The notes: a model not told the origin generated them from the sequence alone. 64,000 nucleotides of DNA from Albidovulum sp. (GCA_030837785.1 JAUQYA010000153.1:6705-70704), one strand, 5' to 3'. Shown: positions 17,837-26,894, numbered from the stretch's first letter. Translations and numbers: made by a program.

Positions 17837-19923
17837 TGCCGCGGTTCGCACTTTCCGATCTCTTCCGGCCGACCGTGCTTCTTGCGCTCGCCCTCATGGC
17901 GGTGATCGTCATGATGATCCTGCCGATGCCGGCATGGGTGCTCGACATCGGTCTCGCCGCCTCCTTCGCCATCGCGATCCTGATCTTCACGATCACGCTC
18001 TTCATCGAGCGCCCGCTCGATTTCTCGGCCTTTCCGACGATTCTCCTCGCCTCGCTGATGCTGCGGCTATCGCTCAACGTCTCCTCGACCAAGCTGATCA
18101 TCGGCCAGGGCCACACCGGCACGAACGCGGCGGGTGACGTGATCGAGGGATTCGCCATGTTCATCATGTCGGGTTCGGTTCTGATCGGCCTCGTCGTCTT
18201 CGGCGTCCTCCTCATCGTCAACTTCATCGTCATCACCAAGGGCGCGGGCCGGATGGCCGAGGTCGGCGCGCGTTTCGCCCTGGACGGGATGCCCGGCAAG
18301 CAGCTCGCCATCGACAGCGACATGAACGCGGGCGCCATCGACCATGCCGAGGCGAGGGCGCGGCGCGAACGCGAACTGGCAGAGACGACCTTCTTCGGCT
18401 CGCTCGACGGCGCGTCGAAATTCGTCAAGGGCGATGCGGTCGCCGGCCTTCTGATCACCCTGCTGAACCTCGTTGTCGGGCTGGCGATCGGCGTCGCGGT
18501 GCACGGGCTCCCCTTCGGCCGCGCGCTCGAGACCTACGCGATCCTCACCGTCGGCGACGGCCTCGTCAGCCAGATTCCGGCCGTCATCATCTCGATCGCA
18601 TCGGCGCTTCTGCTCTCCCGCGGCGGGGCGAAGGGCGCGGCGGACCGGGAGCTGTTCCGCCAGCTTGGGAAATATCCTCCCGCCCTCTTCACCGTCGCCT
18701 TCCTCATGGCCCTCTTCGCCCTCGTCCCCGGACTGCCGTTCGTACCGTTCGTCGCGGGCGCCGCAGTGCTGGGCGGGACCGGAGAGATGGTGCGGCGCAG
18801 GGCGCATCGGCGGGCCGCGGAGGACGCCAGATCGAGCGCGCCGAAGCCCGAGGCGCCCAGACGCAAGTCGATGGGCGACATCCTCGATCTCGACGAAATC
18901 CACGTGGAGTTCGCGCCGTCGCTCGTTGGAATGGTCCTTGATCCTGCAACCGGACTGGACGCGCGCATCCTGAACATGCGCAACCATGTCGCCGCGGTCT
19001 ACGGGCTGATCCTGCCCGAGATCCGCCTGACCGACGACGCGCTGCTCGCGCCCGGCGAATACCGGATCCGCATCCAGGGCGTCGAACAGGCCCGCGACCG
19101 GCTGCTGCCCGACCACGTGCTCGCGCTCCTGGCCGGCGGCGAGGCTGGCGTGCCGCCCGGCCGCGACGTGAAGGAACCGGTCTACGGCGCCCCCGCCCGC
19201 TGGATCGCCGCCACCGCGCAGGAAGAGGCGGCGCTGGCCGGGGTGACGGTGGTCGGCGCGACCGAGGTCCTGGCGACCCATCTTCTCGAGGTGATCAAGC
19301 GGAACTTCGCGCGGCTCCTTTCGCTCAAGTCGGTCCGCCGCCTGCTCGACGAATCCGTCAACCTCTCCGATCCCGCGCGCAGCGAAGCGAACAAGCGGCT
19401 TCTTGACGAGCTAGTCCCCGACAAGGTTCCCGTCGATCTCCTTCTCGCCGTGCTGCGCCTTCTGCTCGACGAGAGGGTGTCGATCCGCAACCTGCCGCTG
19501 ATCCTGGAATCCATCGCCGAGGCGCGGGGCGCCGGCAGCCCCGAGGCGGTCTGCGAACATGTCCGCCGCCGGCTCGGCTTCCAGCTCGTCGCCGAAATCC
19601 GGCGCGAGGACGGGACCGTCCCGCTTCTCCAGCTCTCGCCGGAATGGGAGGACACCTTTTCCGCCCATCAGGTGGAAGGCGAAAGGGGCACGGCGGACGT
19701 GGCCCTGCCGCCCGACAAGTTCAACCGGCTTGCGGCGAATGTCGCCGAGAAGATCTCCAAGGCGGGTGAGAGGGGCATATTTCCCGCCGTCGTGACCTCG
19801 TCCCGCCGCCGGCGGTTCCTCCGGACGGTGCTTGGCGCGAAGGGCATCTCGGCCCCCGTCCTGTCCTTCGACGAGCTTGGCTTCGATGCCCGGCCGTCGA
19901 TCGTCGGGATGGTGGCGGCGTGA
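17836..19923 (+). CDS. flhA: Flagellar export protein FlhA
   Basis: The product has 695 residues, typical for FlhA. The start ATG overlaps the sltF stop (TGATG). Eight membrane helices cover the first ~310 residues, including the conserved FHIPEP-type region (LRLSLNVSSTKLIIGQGHTG) and the loop with GARFALDGMPGKQLAIDSDM. The cytoplasmic C-terminal half forms the nonameric substrate-docking ring. FlhA drives proton-coupled export together with FlhB, FliP, FliQ and FliR. It is coupled to fliR by a 4-bp overlap. Confidence 0.96.
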   Translation: MPRFALSDLFRPTVLLALALMAVIVMMILPMPAWVLDIGLAASFAIAILIFTITLFIERPLDFSAFPTILLASLMLRLSLNVSSTKLIIGQGHTGTNAAGDVIEGFAMFIMSGSVLIGLVVFGVLLIVNFIVITKGAGRMAEVGARFALDGMPGKQLAIDSDMNAGAIDHAEARARRERELAETTFFGSLDGASKFVKGDAVAGLLITLLNLVVGLAIGVAVHGLPFGRALETYAILTVGDGLVSQIPAVIISIASALLLSRGGAKGAADRELFRQLGKYPPALFTVAFLMALFALVPGLPFVPFVAGAAVLGGTGEMVRRRAHRRAAEDARSSAPKPEAPRRKSMGDILDLDEIHVEFAPSLVGMVLDPATGLDARILNMRNHVAAVYGLILPEIRLTDDALLAPGEYRIRIQGVEQARDRLLPDHVLALLAGGEAGVPPGRDVKEPVYGAPARWIAATAQEEAALAGVTVVGATEVLATHLLEVIKRNFARLLSLKSVRRLLDESVNLSDPARSEANKRLLDELVPDKVPVDLLLAVLRLLLDERVSIRNLPLILESIAEARGAGSPEAVCEHVRRRLGFQLVAEIRREDGTVPLLQLSPEWEDTFSAHQVEGERGTADVALPPDKFNRLAANVAEKISKAGERGIFPAVVTSSRRRRFLRTVLGAKGISAPVLSFDELGFDARPSIVGMVAA

Positions 19924-20696
19924 CGGCGCTTCTCGACACCGGCCTTGGCCTCTTCGGTCAGGCGGCGTTGGTGGGCTTCGTGACCTTCCTCAGGATCGGC
20001 GCCGCGATGGCGCTGCTGCCGGGCTTCGGCGCGGCGATGGTCCCGATGCGGGTGAAGCTCGCCCTGGCGCTCGCCTTCACGGCCGTCGTCGCGCCCGCGG
20101 TTTCGGCCGCCGTCGCCCCACATACCGGGACGGTCGAGGGGCTTCTGACCTGCCTTGCTACCGAGACGATGATCGGCCTGTCGCTCGGTCTCCTGCTGCG
20201 GCTCATGGTCCTCGCCCTCGAGATCGCCGGCACGATCGTGGCGCAGTCGGCCTCTCTGTCGCAGATGTTCGGCTCGGGCGGCGAGCCGATGCCGGCGATA
20301 TCGCATCTTCTCGTCATGGCCGGGCTTGCACTTGCCATGATGGCCGGGCTTCACGTCCGGATCGCCGGCGTCTTCATCCTGTCCTACGATGCCCTGCCAC
20401 CAGGCGCCTTTCCCGGGGCCGGGATCGTGAGGACCTGGAGCATCGGCCATATCGCCCATGCCTTTGCGATCGCCTTCGGCCTCGCCGCGCCCTTCGTGCT
20501 CGCCTCGACGATCTACAACGTCGCGCTCGGCTCCATCAACCGGGCGATGCCGCAGCTCATGGTCTCCTTCGTCGGCGCCCCGGCCCTCACCCTCGGGGCC
20601 CTCGTCCTCCTCGCCATCACGGTGCCGCCGGCGCTCACGCTGTGGCTCGGAACGCTCGACACGCTCCTCGCGGATCCGTTCGGGGCACCGGGGTGA
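19920..20696 (+). CDS. fliR: Flagellar export gate protein FliR
   Basis: The product has 258 residues with about six membrane helices. GTG at 19920 overlaps the flhA stop (GTGA). Typical FliR features are LRIGAAMALLPGFGAAMVPM, the AGTIVAQSASLSQMFGSGGE segment and the closing APALTLGALVLLAITVPPAL helix. FliR completes the export channel built by FliP and FliQ. The stop overlaps the flhB start. Confidence 0.93.
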   Translation: MTALLDTGLGLFGQAALVGFVTFLRIGAAMALLPGFGAAMVPMRVKLALALAFTAVVAPAVSAAVAPHTGTVEGLLTCLATETMIGLSLGLLLRLMVLALEIAGTIVAQSASLSQMFGSGGEPMPAISHLLVMAGLALAMMAGLHVRIAGVFILSYDALPPGAFPGAGIVRTWSIGHIAHAFAIAFGLAAPFVLASTIYNVALGSINRAMPQLMVSFVGAPALTLGALVLLAITVPPALTLWLGTLDTLLADPFGAPG

Positions 20697-21775
20697 GCGA
20701 CGACGACAGCGAGAAGGAACACGAGCCGACACAGAAGCGGCTCGATGACGCGCGCCGGCGCGGCGAGATCGTCCGATCGGCCGAAATCACGCTGGCCGCC
20801 GCCTATGGCGGGCTTCTTCTGGCGGCGCTGGGGCCGGGCGCTTCCGCCATCCGCCATTTCGGGACCGCCGGGATGACGCTGCTGGATCGGGCGGACGACA
20901 CCGCGGGCATTCTTCGGGGTGGCGGCATGGCGGCGATCGGCGGGGTGATCGCGGCAACGCTCCTGCCCGCGCTGCCGTTCATCCTGCTGCCGGCCGCCGC
21001 CGTCCTTGCCGCCCTCCTTGCGCAGCGCGCCATCGTCGTGGCGCCCGAAAAGCTTTCGCCGCGCCTGTCGCGCATCGATCCCCTTTCGAATGCGCGGCAG
21101 AAGTTCGGACGCGCCGGTCTTTTCGATTTCGCCAAGAGCGCCGTCAAGCTCGTGGTGATCTCTCTGCTCCTCGGCTGGTTCCTCGCCGACAGGTTGCCCC
21201 GGATCCTTCTCGCCCAGGGCCGGGATGCCGGACCCGTCGCGGCGGAACTCGGTCAGATGATCGTCCAGTTCCTCGTGCTCGTGCTCGGCCTGTCGGCGGT
21301 CATGGGCGCGATCGACTATCTCTGGCAGCGGCAGGAGCATCTGCGGCGGAACCGGATGTCGCGGCAGGAGCTGATGGAGGAATTCAAGGAGTCCGAGGGC
21401 GACCCCCACGTCAAGGGCCAGCGCCGGCGGCGGGCGGAGGCGATCGCCACCAACCGGATGCTTGCCGACGTGCCCAGGGCGGACGTGGTCATCGTCAACC
21501 CCACGCACTATGCGGTGGCCCTGCGCTGGGACAGGGCGAGCCGCCGGGCACCGGTCTGCGTCGCCAAGGGCATCGACGGGGTTGCCGCCCGCATCCGCGA
21601 GGCCGCCGCGATGGCAGGCGTGCCGGTCCGGTCGGACCCGCCGGCCGCGCGGGCGCTCCACGCCAGCGTCGAGATCGGGCACGAGATCCTGCCCGAACAC
21701 TACGCCCCGGTCGCCGCGGCGATCCGCTTCGCCGAGAAGATGCGCCGGCGCGCACGCGAACGGAGGGGCCGGTGA
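20693..21775 (+). CDS. flhB: Flagellar export switch protein FlhB
   Basis: The product has 360 residues. The GTG start at 20693 overlaps the fliR stop; the start SDDDSEKEHEPTQKRLDDAR is the standard FlhB N-terminus. Four membrane helices follow. The self-cleaving motif NPTHYAVALRW begins at Asn269, and cleavage between Asn and Pro switches export from hook to filament proteins together with FliK. The C-terminal domain is complete. It is coupled to the next gene by a GTGA overlap. Confidence 0.95.
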   Translation: MSDDDSEKEHEPTQKRLDDARRRGEIVRSAEITLAAAYGGLLLAALGPGASAIRHFGTAGMTLLDRADDTAGILRGGGMAAIGGVIAATLLPALPFILLPAAAVLAALLAQRAIVVAPEKLSPRLSRIDPLSNARQKFGRAGLFDFAKSAVKLVVISLLLGWFLADRLPRILLAQGRDAGPVAAELGQMIVQFLVLVLGLSAVMGAIDYLWQRQEHLRRNRMSRQELMEEFKESEGDPHVKGQRRRRAEAIATNRMLADVPRADVVIVNPTHYAVALRWDRASRRAPVCVAKGIDGVAARIREAAAMAGVPVRSDPPAARALHASVEIGHEILPEHYAPVAAAIRFAEKMRRRARERRGR

Positions 21776-22149
21776 CCGACCCGCGCCGCATCGCCGCGCT
21801 CGCCCGCCTCGCCGCCCTCCGCAAGGAGGCCGAGGTTGCCGCATTCGCGGTCGCGAAGCGGCAGGCCCGAGCGTTCGGGATACGCATCGGGGCGCTCGAC
21901 GAGGCGCTGGCCGAGGCGCGGCAGACCGCCGCGGGCAGCGCCGATCCCGCGACATTTGCCGCACAGGACGCATTCGGCCGCTGGTCGGACGCGCAGCGCC
22001 TCGGATTGACGGAGCGGCTTCTGGAGGCGGAGGCCCTCGCCGAGGCCCGACGGGATGCGGCGCGCCTCGCGTTCGGACGGGCGGAGGTTCTGGAGCGGCT
22101 GACCCGAAAGGCAGAGGCCGATCGCCGCCTGCGCCGGGCGAAGTCCTGA
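21772..22149 (+). CDS. Small coiled-coil flagellar protein, possibly FliJ-like
   Basis: The product has 125 residues and uses a GTG overlapping the flhB stop. It is almost wholly helical, rich in Ala, Arg and Glu, without membrane segments or signal peptide, and strongly basic near the end (LTRKAEADRRLRRAKS). Such a short charged helical protein is what one expects for the poorly conserved export chaperone FliJ, and no other FliJ candidate occurs in the window. The similarity is of architecture only. It ends the long plus-strand operon and faces the second FliL-like gene. Confidence 0.45.
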   Translation: MTDPRRIAALARLAALRKEAEVAAFAVAKRQARAFGIRIGALDEALAEARQTAAGSADPATFAAQDAFGRWSDAQRLGLTERLLEAEALAEARRDAARLAFGRAEVLERLTRKAEADRRLRRAKS

Positions 22150-22288
22150 CATCGGATCGTCCGCGGGACTGCCGGGCGATGGCCAGGGGGCACAGCCGCG
22201 CATGGCCGGGGCCACCCGAGGGCGAAGCGCCCGGCCGAGGTCCGGCAGGGTGAAAGGGACATGATCGCCCGCAGGCGCGTGCCCGCCG

Positions 22289-22798
22289 TCAGCCGTCCTG
22301 GCGCACGATGTCAATGATGAGCACGTCGGACACCGCCGCGCCAAGAGGCTTCCGGGCAACTTCCAGAAGCGCGCCGCGCAGGATCTCCATGTTGTTCGAC
22401 TGGGTGAACGCGCCGCCGAAGCCCCCGGCATTGGCATGGTCGAACAGCACGCGCAGGAAGCCGTCGCGCAGCCTCGGTTCGCGCGCATAGACCTGCTCGG
22501 TCATCCCGGGCGTCACCTCGAGGCTGATCGACAGGACCACCAGTGCCGCGACCTCGCCAGCCTCGACGACGGGCACGACGAACTGGTTGTTGAGCTTGAC
22601 ATATTCATGCGCCGGCGGGGCTTCCGGGTCGGTGGCGCCGGCGGGGTGTCCGGCAGCCGCGTTGTCCGCTGTCCCGGGTGCGTCGCCGCAGGGGGCGGTC
22701 GGCGCCGTCTCTTCCGCCGGAGGCCGGAGAAGAAAGCCTGCGCCACCGCCGGCGAGAAGCCCCAGAAGCGCAAGGAAGAGGGGCAGGAGCCTGCGCAT
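22289..22798 (-). CDS. Second FliL-family protein
   Basis: The product has 169 residues. An N-terminal membrane helix (LLPLFLALLGLLAGGGAGFL) is followed by an Ala/Pro-rich linker and a FliL-like periplasmic domain (EYVKLNNQFVVPVVEAGEVA, LVVLSISLEVTPG, REPRLRDGFLRVLFDHANAG). The domain end (ISDVLIIDIVRQDG-like) also resembles FliL. It is last of the flgB-to-flgH operon, 8 bp after flgH, and distinct from fliL at 11808. It may act near the L/P rings or as a second stator factor. Confidence 0.7.
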   Translation of the reverse strand: MRRLLPLFLALLGLLAGGGAGFLLRPPAEETAPTAPCGDAPGTADNAAAGHPAGATDPEAPPAHEYVKLNNQFVVPVVEAGEVAALVVLSISLEVTPGMTEQVYAREPRLRDGFLRVLFDHANAGGFGGAFTQSNNMEILRGALLEVARKPLGAAVSDVLIIDIVRQDG

Positions 22799-22806
22799 CG
22801 GAGGCC

Positions 22807-23550
22807 TCAGAACGGCAGGAGGACGTCGGCAACCTGCTGGCCGTAGCGCGGCTGCTGCACATCGGTGATCTGTCCCCGGCCGCCATACGAGATCCTTGCA
22901 CCCGCGATCTTGTCATAGGTGATCTCGTTCTGACGCGAGATGTCTTCCGGCCGCACGAAGCCCTGCACCACGAGTTCGCGCACCTCGAAGTTGACCCGCA
23001 CCTCCTGCGAGCCCTGGATGCGCAGCACCCCGTTTGGCAGCGTTTCCACCACCGTCACCGCAACCCGGAGCGTCAGCTTCTCCTTGCGTGCGACCGAACC
23101 GTTCCCCTGGTAGTCGGAGGATGAGTTCGTCCCGAAGGCATTCGCCATGCCTGCACCGTCCGGAAGGTTCTGGTCGATCCGCTGCGGGATGCCGACGAGG
23201 TTCGGAATTCCCATGCTGTCGGCGGAAGACCGCGACCGGCCGGTGGAGTTGGAAATCTCGGCCTTGTCATCGATCTCGATGACCACCGTCAGGATGTCGC
23301 CGCGCTTGCCGGCCCGACGGTCGCCAAGGAGCGATCCGCGCGCGCCGGTCCAGAGCGAGGCTTCGACGCTGGCATATCCGGGCTCTGGCGAGTCCGGCAG
23401 GCCCGGCGTGGTCATGGCGTGGTATTCTCCGCCCGATTCGACCGGCGAGAAGGCCGGCGCCTTTCCCACGCCCTCCAGCCGCTGGCAGGCGGCGAGTGCG
23501 GCCACGAGGGCCAGAGGCCATCCCTGTCTCATCCATGTCGCTCCGGTCAT
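22807..23550 (-). CDS. flgH: Flagellar L-ring lipoprotein FlgH
   Basis: The product has 247 residues using the ATG at 23550 that overlaps the flgA stop; an internal ATG at 23532 would also keep the signal. The lipobox LAAC places the lipidated Cys at residue 22. The mature protein shows FlgH hallmarks: SLWTGARGSLLGDRRAGKRG, DILTVVIEIDDKAEISNSTG and the closing YGGRGQITDVQQPRYGQQVA. FlgH forms the outer-membrane L-ring with FlgI beneath. Confidence 0.93.
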   Translation of the reverse strand: MTGATWMRQGWPLALVAALAACQRLEGVGKAPAFSPVESGGEYHAMTTPGLPDSPEPGYASVEASLWTGARGSLLGDRRAGKRGDILTVVIEIDDKAEISNSTGRSRSSADSMGIPNLVGIPQRIDQNLPDGAGMANAFGTNSSSDYQGNGSVARKEKLTLRVAVTVVETLPNGVLRIQGSQEVRVNFEVRELVVQGFVRPEDISRQNEITYDKIAGARISYGGRGQITDVQQPRYGQQVADVLLPF

Positions 23551-23972
23551 CTTTCCCTCTGGATCAGTATGGTTCCGTCCCCCGCGACAACGCCCGATAC
23601 GGTCGTGCGGGAGCCGATGTTCATCGCCTTGATCCGGTCGCCCACGCCGCCGCGGCCAAGGGCGCGCCCCTCGGCCGTGATGGTGAGCGCACCGGCGGCG
23701 TAGATCAGGACCACCGCCTGGTTGCGATCGACGATCGCCGGGGGGCCGAGGTCGGCAGGCCGGATCGGGCGGCCCTGGTAGATCGCCACGCGGGTTTCGA
23801 GGCCAATCACCTCGCCCGGGTCGGTGGCGGTTCCCGGAAGCGTGCCCTCCGCCACCACCACATCGTCCGGTCCGAGGATCGTCTGCGCCCTGAGCGTGCG
23901 TGCCGCAACCAGCGTTTCGGCCGAGGCCGGAAGTGCCGCCCCGAGGACGAGCGGGAGCGCCAGCCATCGCAT
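23547..23972 (-). CDS. flgA: Flagellar P-ring assembly chaperone FlgA (short form)
   Basis: The product has 141 residues with a signal peptide (WLALPLVLGAALPASA). The mature part begins with an SAF-type domain (LVAARTLRAQTILGPDDVVV) and ends with IKAMNIGSRTTVSGVVAGDG, as in FlgA. It is shorter than enterobacterial FlgA (about 219 residues) because the N-terminal region is missing, which is common in Alphaproteobacteria. FlgA assists FlgI polymerisation in the periplasm. It overlaps flgG by one base and flgH by four. Confidence 0.88.
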   Translation of the reverse strand: MRWLALPLVLGAALPASAETLVAARTLRAQTILGPDDVVVAEGTLPGTATDPGEVIGLETRVAIYQGRPIRPADLGPPAIVDRNQAVVLIYAAGALTITAEGRALGRGGVGDRIKAMNIGSRTTVSGVVAGDGTILIQRER

Positions 23973-24757
23973 CAGCGCACCTGCGTCGTCGCGCCGAGCA
24001 TCTGGTCGGCGGCAGTGATGACCTTGGCATTCAGCTCGTAGCCGCGCTGCGCCTCGATCAGTTCGGTGATCTCGCGCACGGCGTCGACCGAACTGTCCTC
24101 GAGAAAACCCTGGCGAAGCGTGCCGAGGCCGTTTTCACCCGGCGCGGCCACCGTCGCCGGACCGGAGGCCGCGGTCTCGAGGAAAAGGTTGGAGCCGGTG
24201 GCCTCGAGCCCCTTCTCGTTGACGAAGCCCGCGAGCGTGATCTGCCCGAGCAGTTCGGGCTGCACCCGGTCGGTGAAATAGGCGTAGACCTCGCCCGCCG
24301 CATTCACTGAAATCGACCGGGCGTCGGAAGGAATGGTGATGCCCGGCGCCACCTGATGACCGTCGGAGGTGACGATCAGGCCGTCGGCCGAACGTTTCAG
24401 CGCCCCGTCGCGGGTGTAGGCCGAGAGGCCCGAGGGCAGCGTCACCTCGAAATAGCCGAGCCCCTCGACCGCGAGGTCGAGATCGCCACCAGTGGCCGAA
24501 AGCGAGCCCTGCGCGACATTGACGGTGACGGCGGCCGGCCGCACGCCAAGGCCCAGTTGCACGCCGGTCGGCACCACCGTGCCGTCGCTGGCATTGATGG
24601 TGCCGGGGCGGGTGAACTGCTGGTAATGGAGGTCGGCGAATTCGGCGCGTCGGGCGTTGTAGCCGGTCGTCGACATGTTGGCGAGGTTGTTGGAAATCAC
24701 CTCGACCCGCATCTGCTGGGCGCTCATGCCGGTGGCTGCGATCTGAAGGGCGCGCAT
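23972..24757 (-). CDS. flgG: Distal rod protein FlgG
   Basis: The product has 261 residues, the usual FlgG length. The N-terminus MRALQIAATGMSAQQMRVEV with ISNNLANMSTTGYNARRAEF and the C-terminus (EITELIEAQRGYELNAKVIT) are the conserved rod D0 segments. FlgG builds the distal rod that spans the P and L rings. It follows flgF by 11 bp. Confidence 0.95.
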   Translation of the reverse strand: MRALQIAATGMSAQQMRVEVISNNLANMSTTGYNARRAEFADLHYQQFTRPGTINASDGTVVPTGVQLGLGVRPAAVTVNVAQGSLSATGGDLDLAVEGLGYFEVTLPSGLSAYTRDGALKRSADGLIVTSDGHQVAPGITIPSDARSISVNAAGEVYAYFTDRVQPELLGQITLAGFVNEKGLEATGSNLFLETAASGPATVAAPGENGLGTLRQGFLEDSSVDAVREITELIEAQRGYELNAKVITAADQMLGATTQVR

Positions 24758-24768
24758 GGTCTTGCTCC

Positions 24769-25488
24769 TTAGCTTCTGCCGAGGGTCTGGATCACCGCGC
24801 GGATGCGCTGATCCTCGCTGTCAAGAAAGCCCTGGCCCATCTCGTAGGCTCTCTGGACTTCGATCATGCGGGCAATCTCTGCCACCGGATTGACGTTCGA
24901 GTTTTCCAGAAATCCCTGAAATACGGCACCTCCATCCATCGCTTCAACCCCGCCCGGCGCCTCGAAGCGTGTACCGGCCGTGTGAAAGAGACCGGTCGGA
25001 TCGGTGGGTTGGAAGAGCCCGACCTGCGCCACGGGGGTGCCGCCGACCGAAACCGTGCCGTCCCGGGCCACCGCAACCGGCCCCGCGTCGGTCGGCACGA
25101 AGACCGGGGCGCCGCCAAGGTCGAGCAGGCGGTATCCCTCCGGCGTCACAAGCTCTCCCTCCGGCGAGGGGGTGAAGGCGCCGGCGCGCGTGAGCCGCGG
25201 CCCGTCGGGCGTTTCGATCTGAAAGAAACCCTCGCCCTCGATGGCAAGATCGAAGGGGCCGCCGGTCTTGGTCAGCGCCCCCTGCGCGAGGTTGACGAGC
25301 CGGCCCTCGGCCGAGGCCATCGACAGCGACGGTTCCCCGCGCCCGAGGTCGGCCACGTGTTCGGCGAAGATGACGCCTTCCTTGCGGAAGCCCGTCGTGG
25401 AGATGTTGGCGATGTTGTTGGCAACCGCCCGCATTTCGGCCATCAGGCCGGACTGGCGGTTGAGCGTGGTGTAGAGGGCGTTGTCCAT
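24769..25488 (-). CDS. flgF: Proximal rod protein FlgF
   Basis: The product has 239 residues. MDNALYTTLNRQSGLMAEMR and VANNIANISTTGFRKEGVIF at the start, and EIARMIEVQRAYEMGQGFLD at the end, are typical of FlgF. It forms part of the proximal rod. It is 3 bp downstream of fliQ in the flgB operon. Confidence 0.94.
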   Translation of the reverse strand: MDNALYTTLNRQSGLMAEMRAVANNIANISTTGFRKEGVIFAEHVADLGRGEPSLSMASAEGRLVNLAQGALTKTGGPFDLAIEGEGFFQIETPDGPRLTRAGAFTPSPEGELVTPEGYRLLDLGGAPVFVPTDAGPVAVARDGTVSVGGTPVAQVGLFQPTDPTGLFHTAGTRFEAPGGVEAMDGGAVFQGFLENSNVNPVAEIARMIEVQRAYEMGQGFLDSEDQRIRAVIQTLGRS

Positions 25489-25491
25489 GCC

Positions 25492-25764
25492 TCAGAGCCC
25501 CGCGATCATCGGCACGATACGATCCTGGAAGAAGCTCACGAGTGCGCCCGACATGTAGGTCATGGAGACCCAGAAGACGGCGATCATCGCGCCAACCTTC
25601 GGCACGAAGGTCAGCGTCATTTCCTGCACTGAGGTCAGGGCCTGGAAGAGGCCGATTGCCACACCCATGACGAGAGCGACAGTGAGAAGCGGCGCCGAGA
25701 TCTGGACCGAGATCCAGAGGCCCTGGCGCATCGTATCGAAGAAGACCGCTTCCTCCATCGTCAC
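25492..25764 (-). CDS. fliQ: Flagellar export gate protein FliQ
   Basis: The product has 90 residues with two membrane helices and the usual FliQ pattern (ISAPLLTVALVMGVAIGLFQ, ALTSVQEMTLTFVPKV). A GTG at 25764 overlaps the fliE stop (GTGA); ATG at 25758 is the alternative and would give 88 residues. FliQ joins FliP and FliR in the export channel. Its location between rod genes rather than next to fliP/fliR is typical for Rhodobacterales. Confidence 0.92.
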   Translation of the reverse strand: MTMEEAVFFDTMRQGLWISVQISAPLLTVALVMGVAIGLFQALTSVQEMTLTFVPKVGAMIAVFWVSMTYMSGALVSFFQDRIVPMIAGL

Positions 25765-26060
25765 ACCGGCATCCTGAGGATTTCCTGATAGGCCTCGACG
25801 ACCTTGTCGCGCAGCGTCACCGCCGTCTCGACGGCCAGTTCGCTCGCCGCGAGCGCCTCGACCAGCGCGTGCGGGTCCGCGCCGCCGGTCATTGCCGCCT
25901 TCACCGTCGTCTCGCCCGCGTTCAGCGTGTCGGCGAAGCTGCCGAGCGCCTGCGCGAACCCGCCGGAGGCTCCGGCCGGCCCCGCCGCATCCGGCGCGGG
26001 TTGCGTGGCCGGCCGGGCCTTCGCATAGGTCTGCGCTGCAAAAGAGGTTCTGATGTCCAT
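25761..26060 (-). CDS. fliE: MS ring-rod adaptor FliE
   Basis: The product has 99 residues. The C-terminal half (ALAASELAVETAVTLRDKVV, EAYQEILRMPV) is the FliE signature, and the N-terminal 35 residues are variable. FliE links the MS ring to the rod and is the first rod component exported. It lies 18 bp after flgC. Confidence 0.9.
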   Translation of the reverse strand: MDIRTSFAAQTYAKARPATQPAPDAAGPAGASGGFAQALGSFADTLNAGETTVKAAMTGGADPHALVEALAASELAVETAVTLRDKVVEAYQEILRMPV

Positions 26061-26078
26061 TCTGGACCTCCTCCCTGG

Positions 26079-26471
26079 TTAACGGCGCAACAGGTCGAGC
26101 AGGCTTGCCGACATCTGCCGCGCCTGGTCGAACATCCTGAGGTTCGCCTCGTAGCTGCGCTGCGCTTCGCGCGCGTCAGCGATCTCGACCACCAGATCGA
26201 CATTCGAGCCGTCGTAGTAGCCGCTCTCGTCCGCCAGCGGGTTGCCGGGATCGAGCACCCTGGTCAGTTCGGACGGGTCGAGTTTCACCTCGCCCGGCCG
26301 AACCTCTCCGGTGACCTGGCCCTGGGTTAGCACCGTCTCGAAGCTCGTGACCTTGCGGTGATAGCCCGGGGTGTCCGCGTTCGCGATGTTTTCCGAGACA
26401 TGGCGTAGGCGCATCGCCTGCGCCTCCATCCCGCTGGCCGCGATCGACAGGGAATTGGTGAAATCGCTCAT
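26079..26471 (-). CDS. flgC: Proximal rod protein FlgC
   Basis: The product has 130 residues. The N-terminus (SIAASGMEAQAMRLRHVSEN, IANADTPGYHRK) and C-terminus (REAQRSYEANLRMFDQARQM) are those of FlgC. It is part of the proximal rod with FlgB and FlgF and follows flgB by 12 bp. Confidence 0.94.
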   Translation of the reverse strand: MSDFTNSLSIAASGMEAQAMRLRHVSENIANADTPGYHRKVTSFETVLTQGQVTGEVRPGEVKLDPSELTRVLDPGNPLADESGYYDGSNVDLVVEIADAREAQRSYEANLRMFDQARQMSASLLDLLRR

Positions 26472-26483
26472 CTGTCACGTCCC

Positions 26484-26873
26484 TCAGCGGCGCCCGAGGC
26501 TTGCCCGCAGGATGGCGAGCGACTTGCCGTAGATCGCGAGCGCGAGGTCATGTTCGCGCTTCACGTCGGCCGCCTTCACCATCTCGGCCTCGAGGGAGAC
26601 GGAGTTGCCGTTGGGCGACATCGTGCTTGCGCCGATCCGCTCGGCCGCGGCGGGCACGACCGGCCCGGGCCCGGCACCGACATGGCCCGCGCGCGTCCGG
26701 CGCAGCGGTGCTGCATCGTCCGCACGATAGGCTTCGGCGAAATCGGGAAGATCCTGGGCGCGATAGCCGGGCGTGTCGGCATTCGCCACGTTCCGGGCGA
26801 TGGCCGACTGCCGTGCCGCGGCATGGGCCGCCAGCGACGAGGCGATCGTCAGCACCTCTGGTTTCTCGAACAT
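26484..26873 (-). CDS. flgB: Proximal rod protein FlgB
   Basis: The product has 129 residues. IASSLAAHAAARQSAIARNV and NVANADTPGYRAQDLPDF are FlgB features; the C-terminal helix (VKREHDLALAIYGKSLAILR) ends with SLGRR. It heads the minus-strand operon flgB-flgC-fliE-fliQ-flgF-flgG-flgA-flgH-fliL2. The divergent neighbour is fliI, with a CtrA-like box in the 79-bp gap. Confidence 0.93.
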   Translation of the reverse strand: MFEKPEVLTIASSLAAHAAARQSAIARNVANADTPGYRAQDLPDFAEAYRADDAAPLRRTRAGHVGAGPGPVVPAAAERIGASTMSPNGNSVSLEAEMVKAADVKREHDLALAIYGKSLAILRASLGRR

Positions 26874-26894
26874 CGGGGCTTCTCCTCCGAGCTT

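Noticed and set aside
22150..22288. Small hairpin GGGCG-AAG-CGCCC at 22220-22232 as terminator between convergent operons
   Set aside because: The stem has only 5 bp and no U-tract; such hairpins are expected by chance in this GC-rich sequence.
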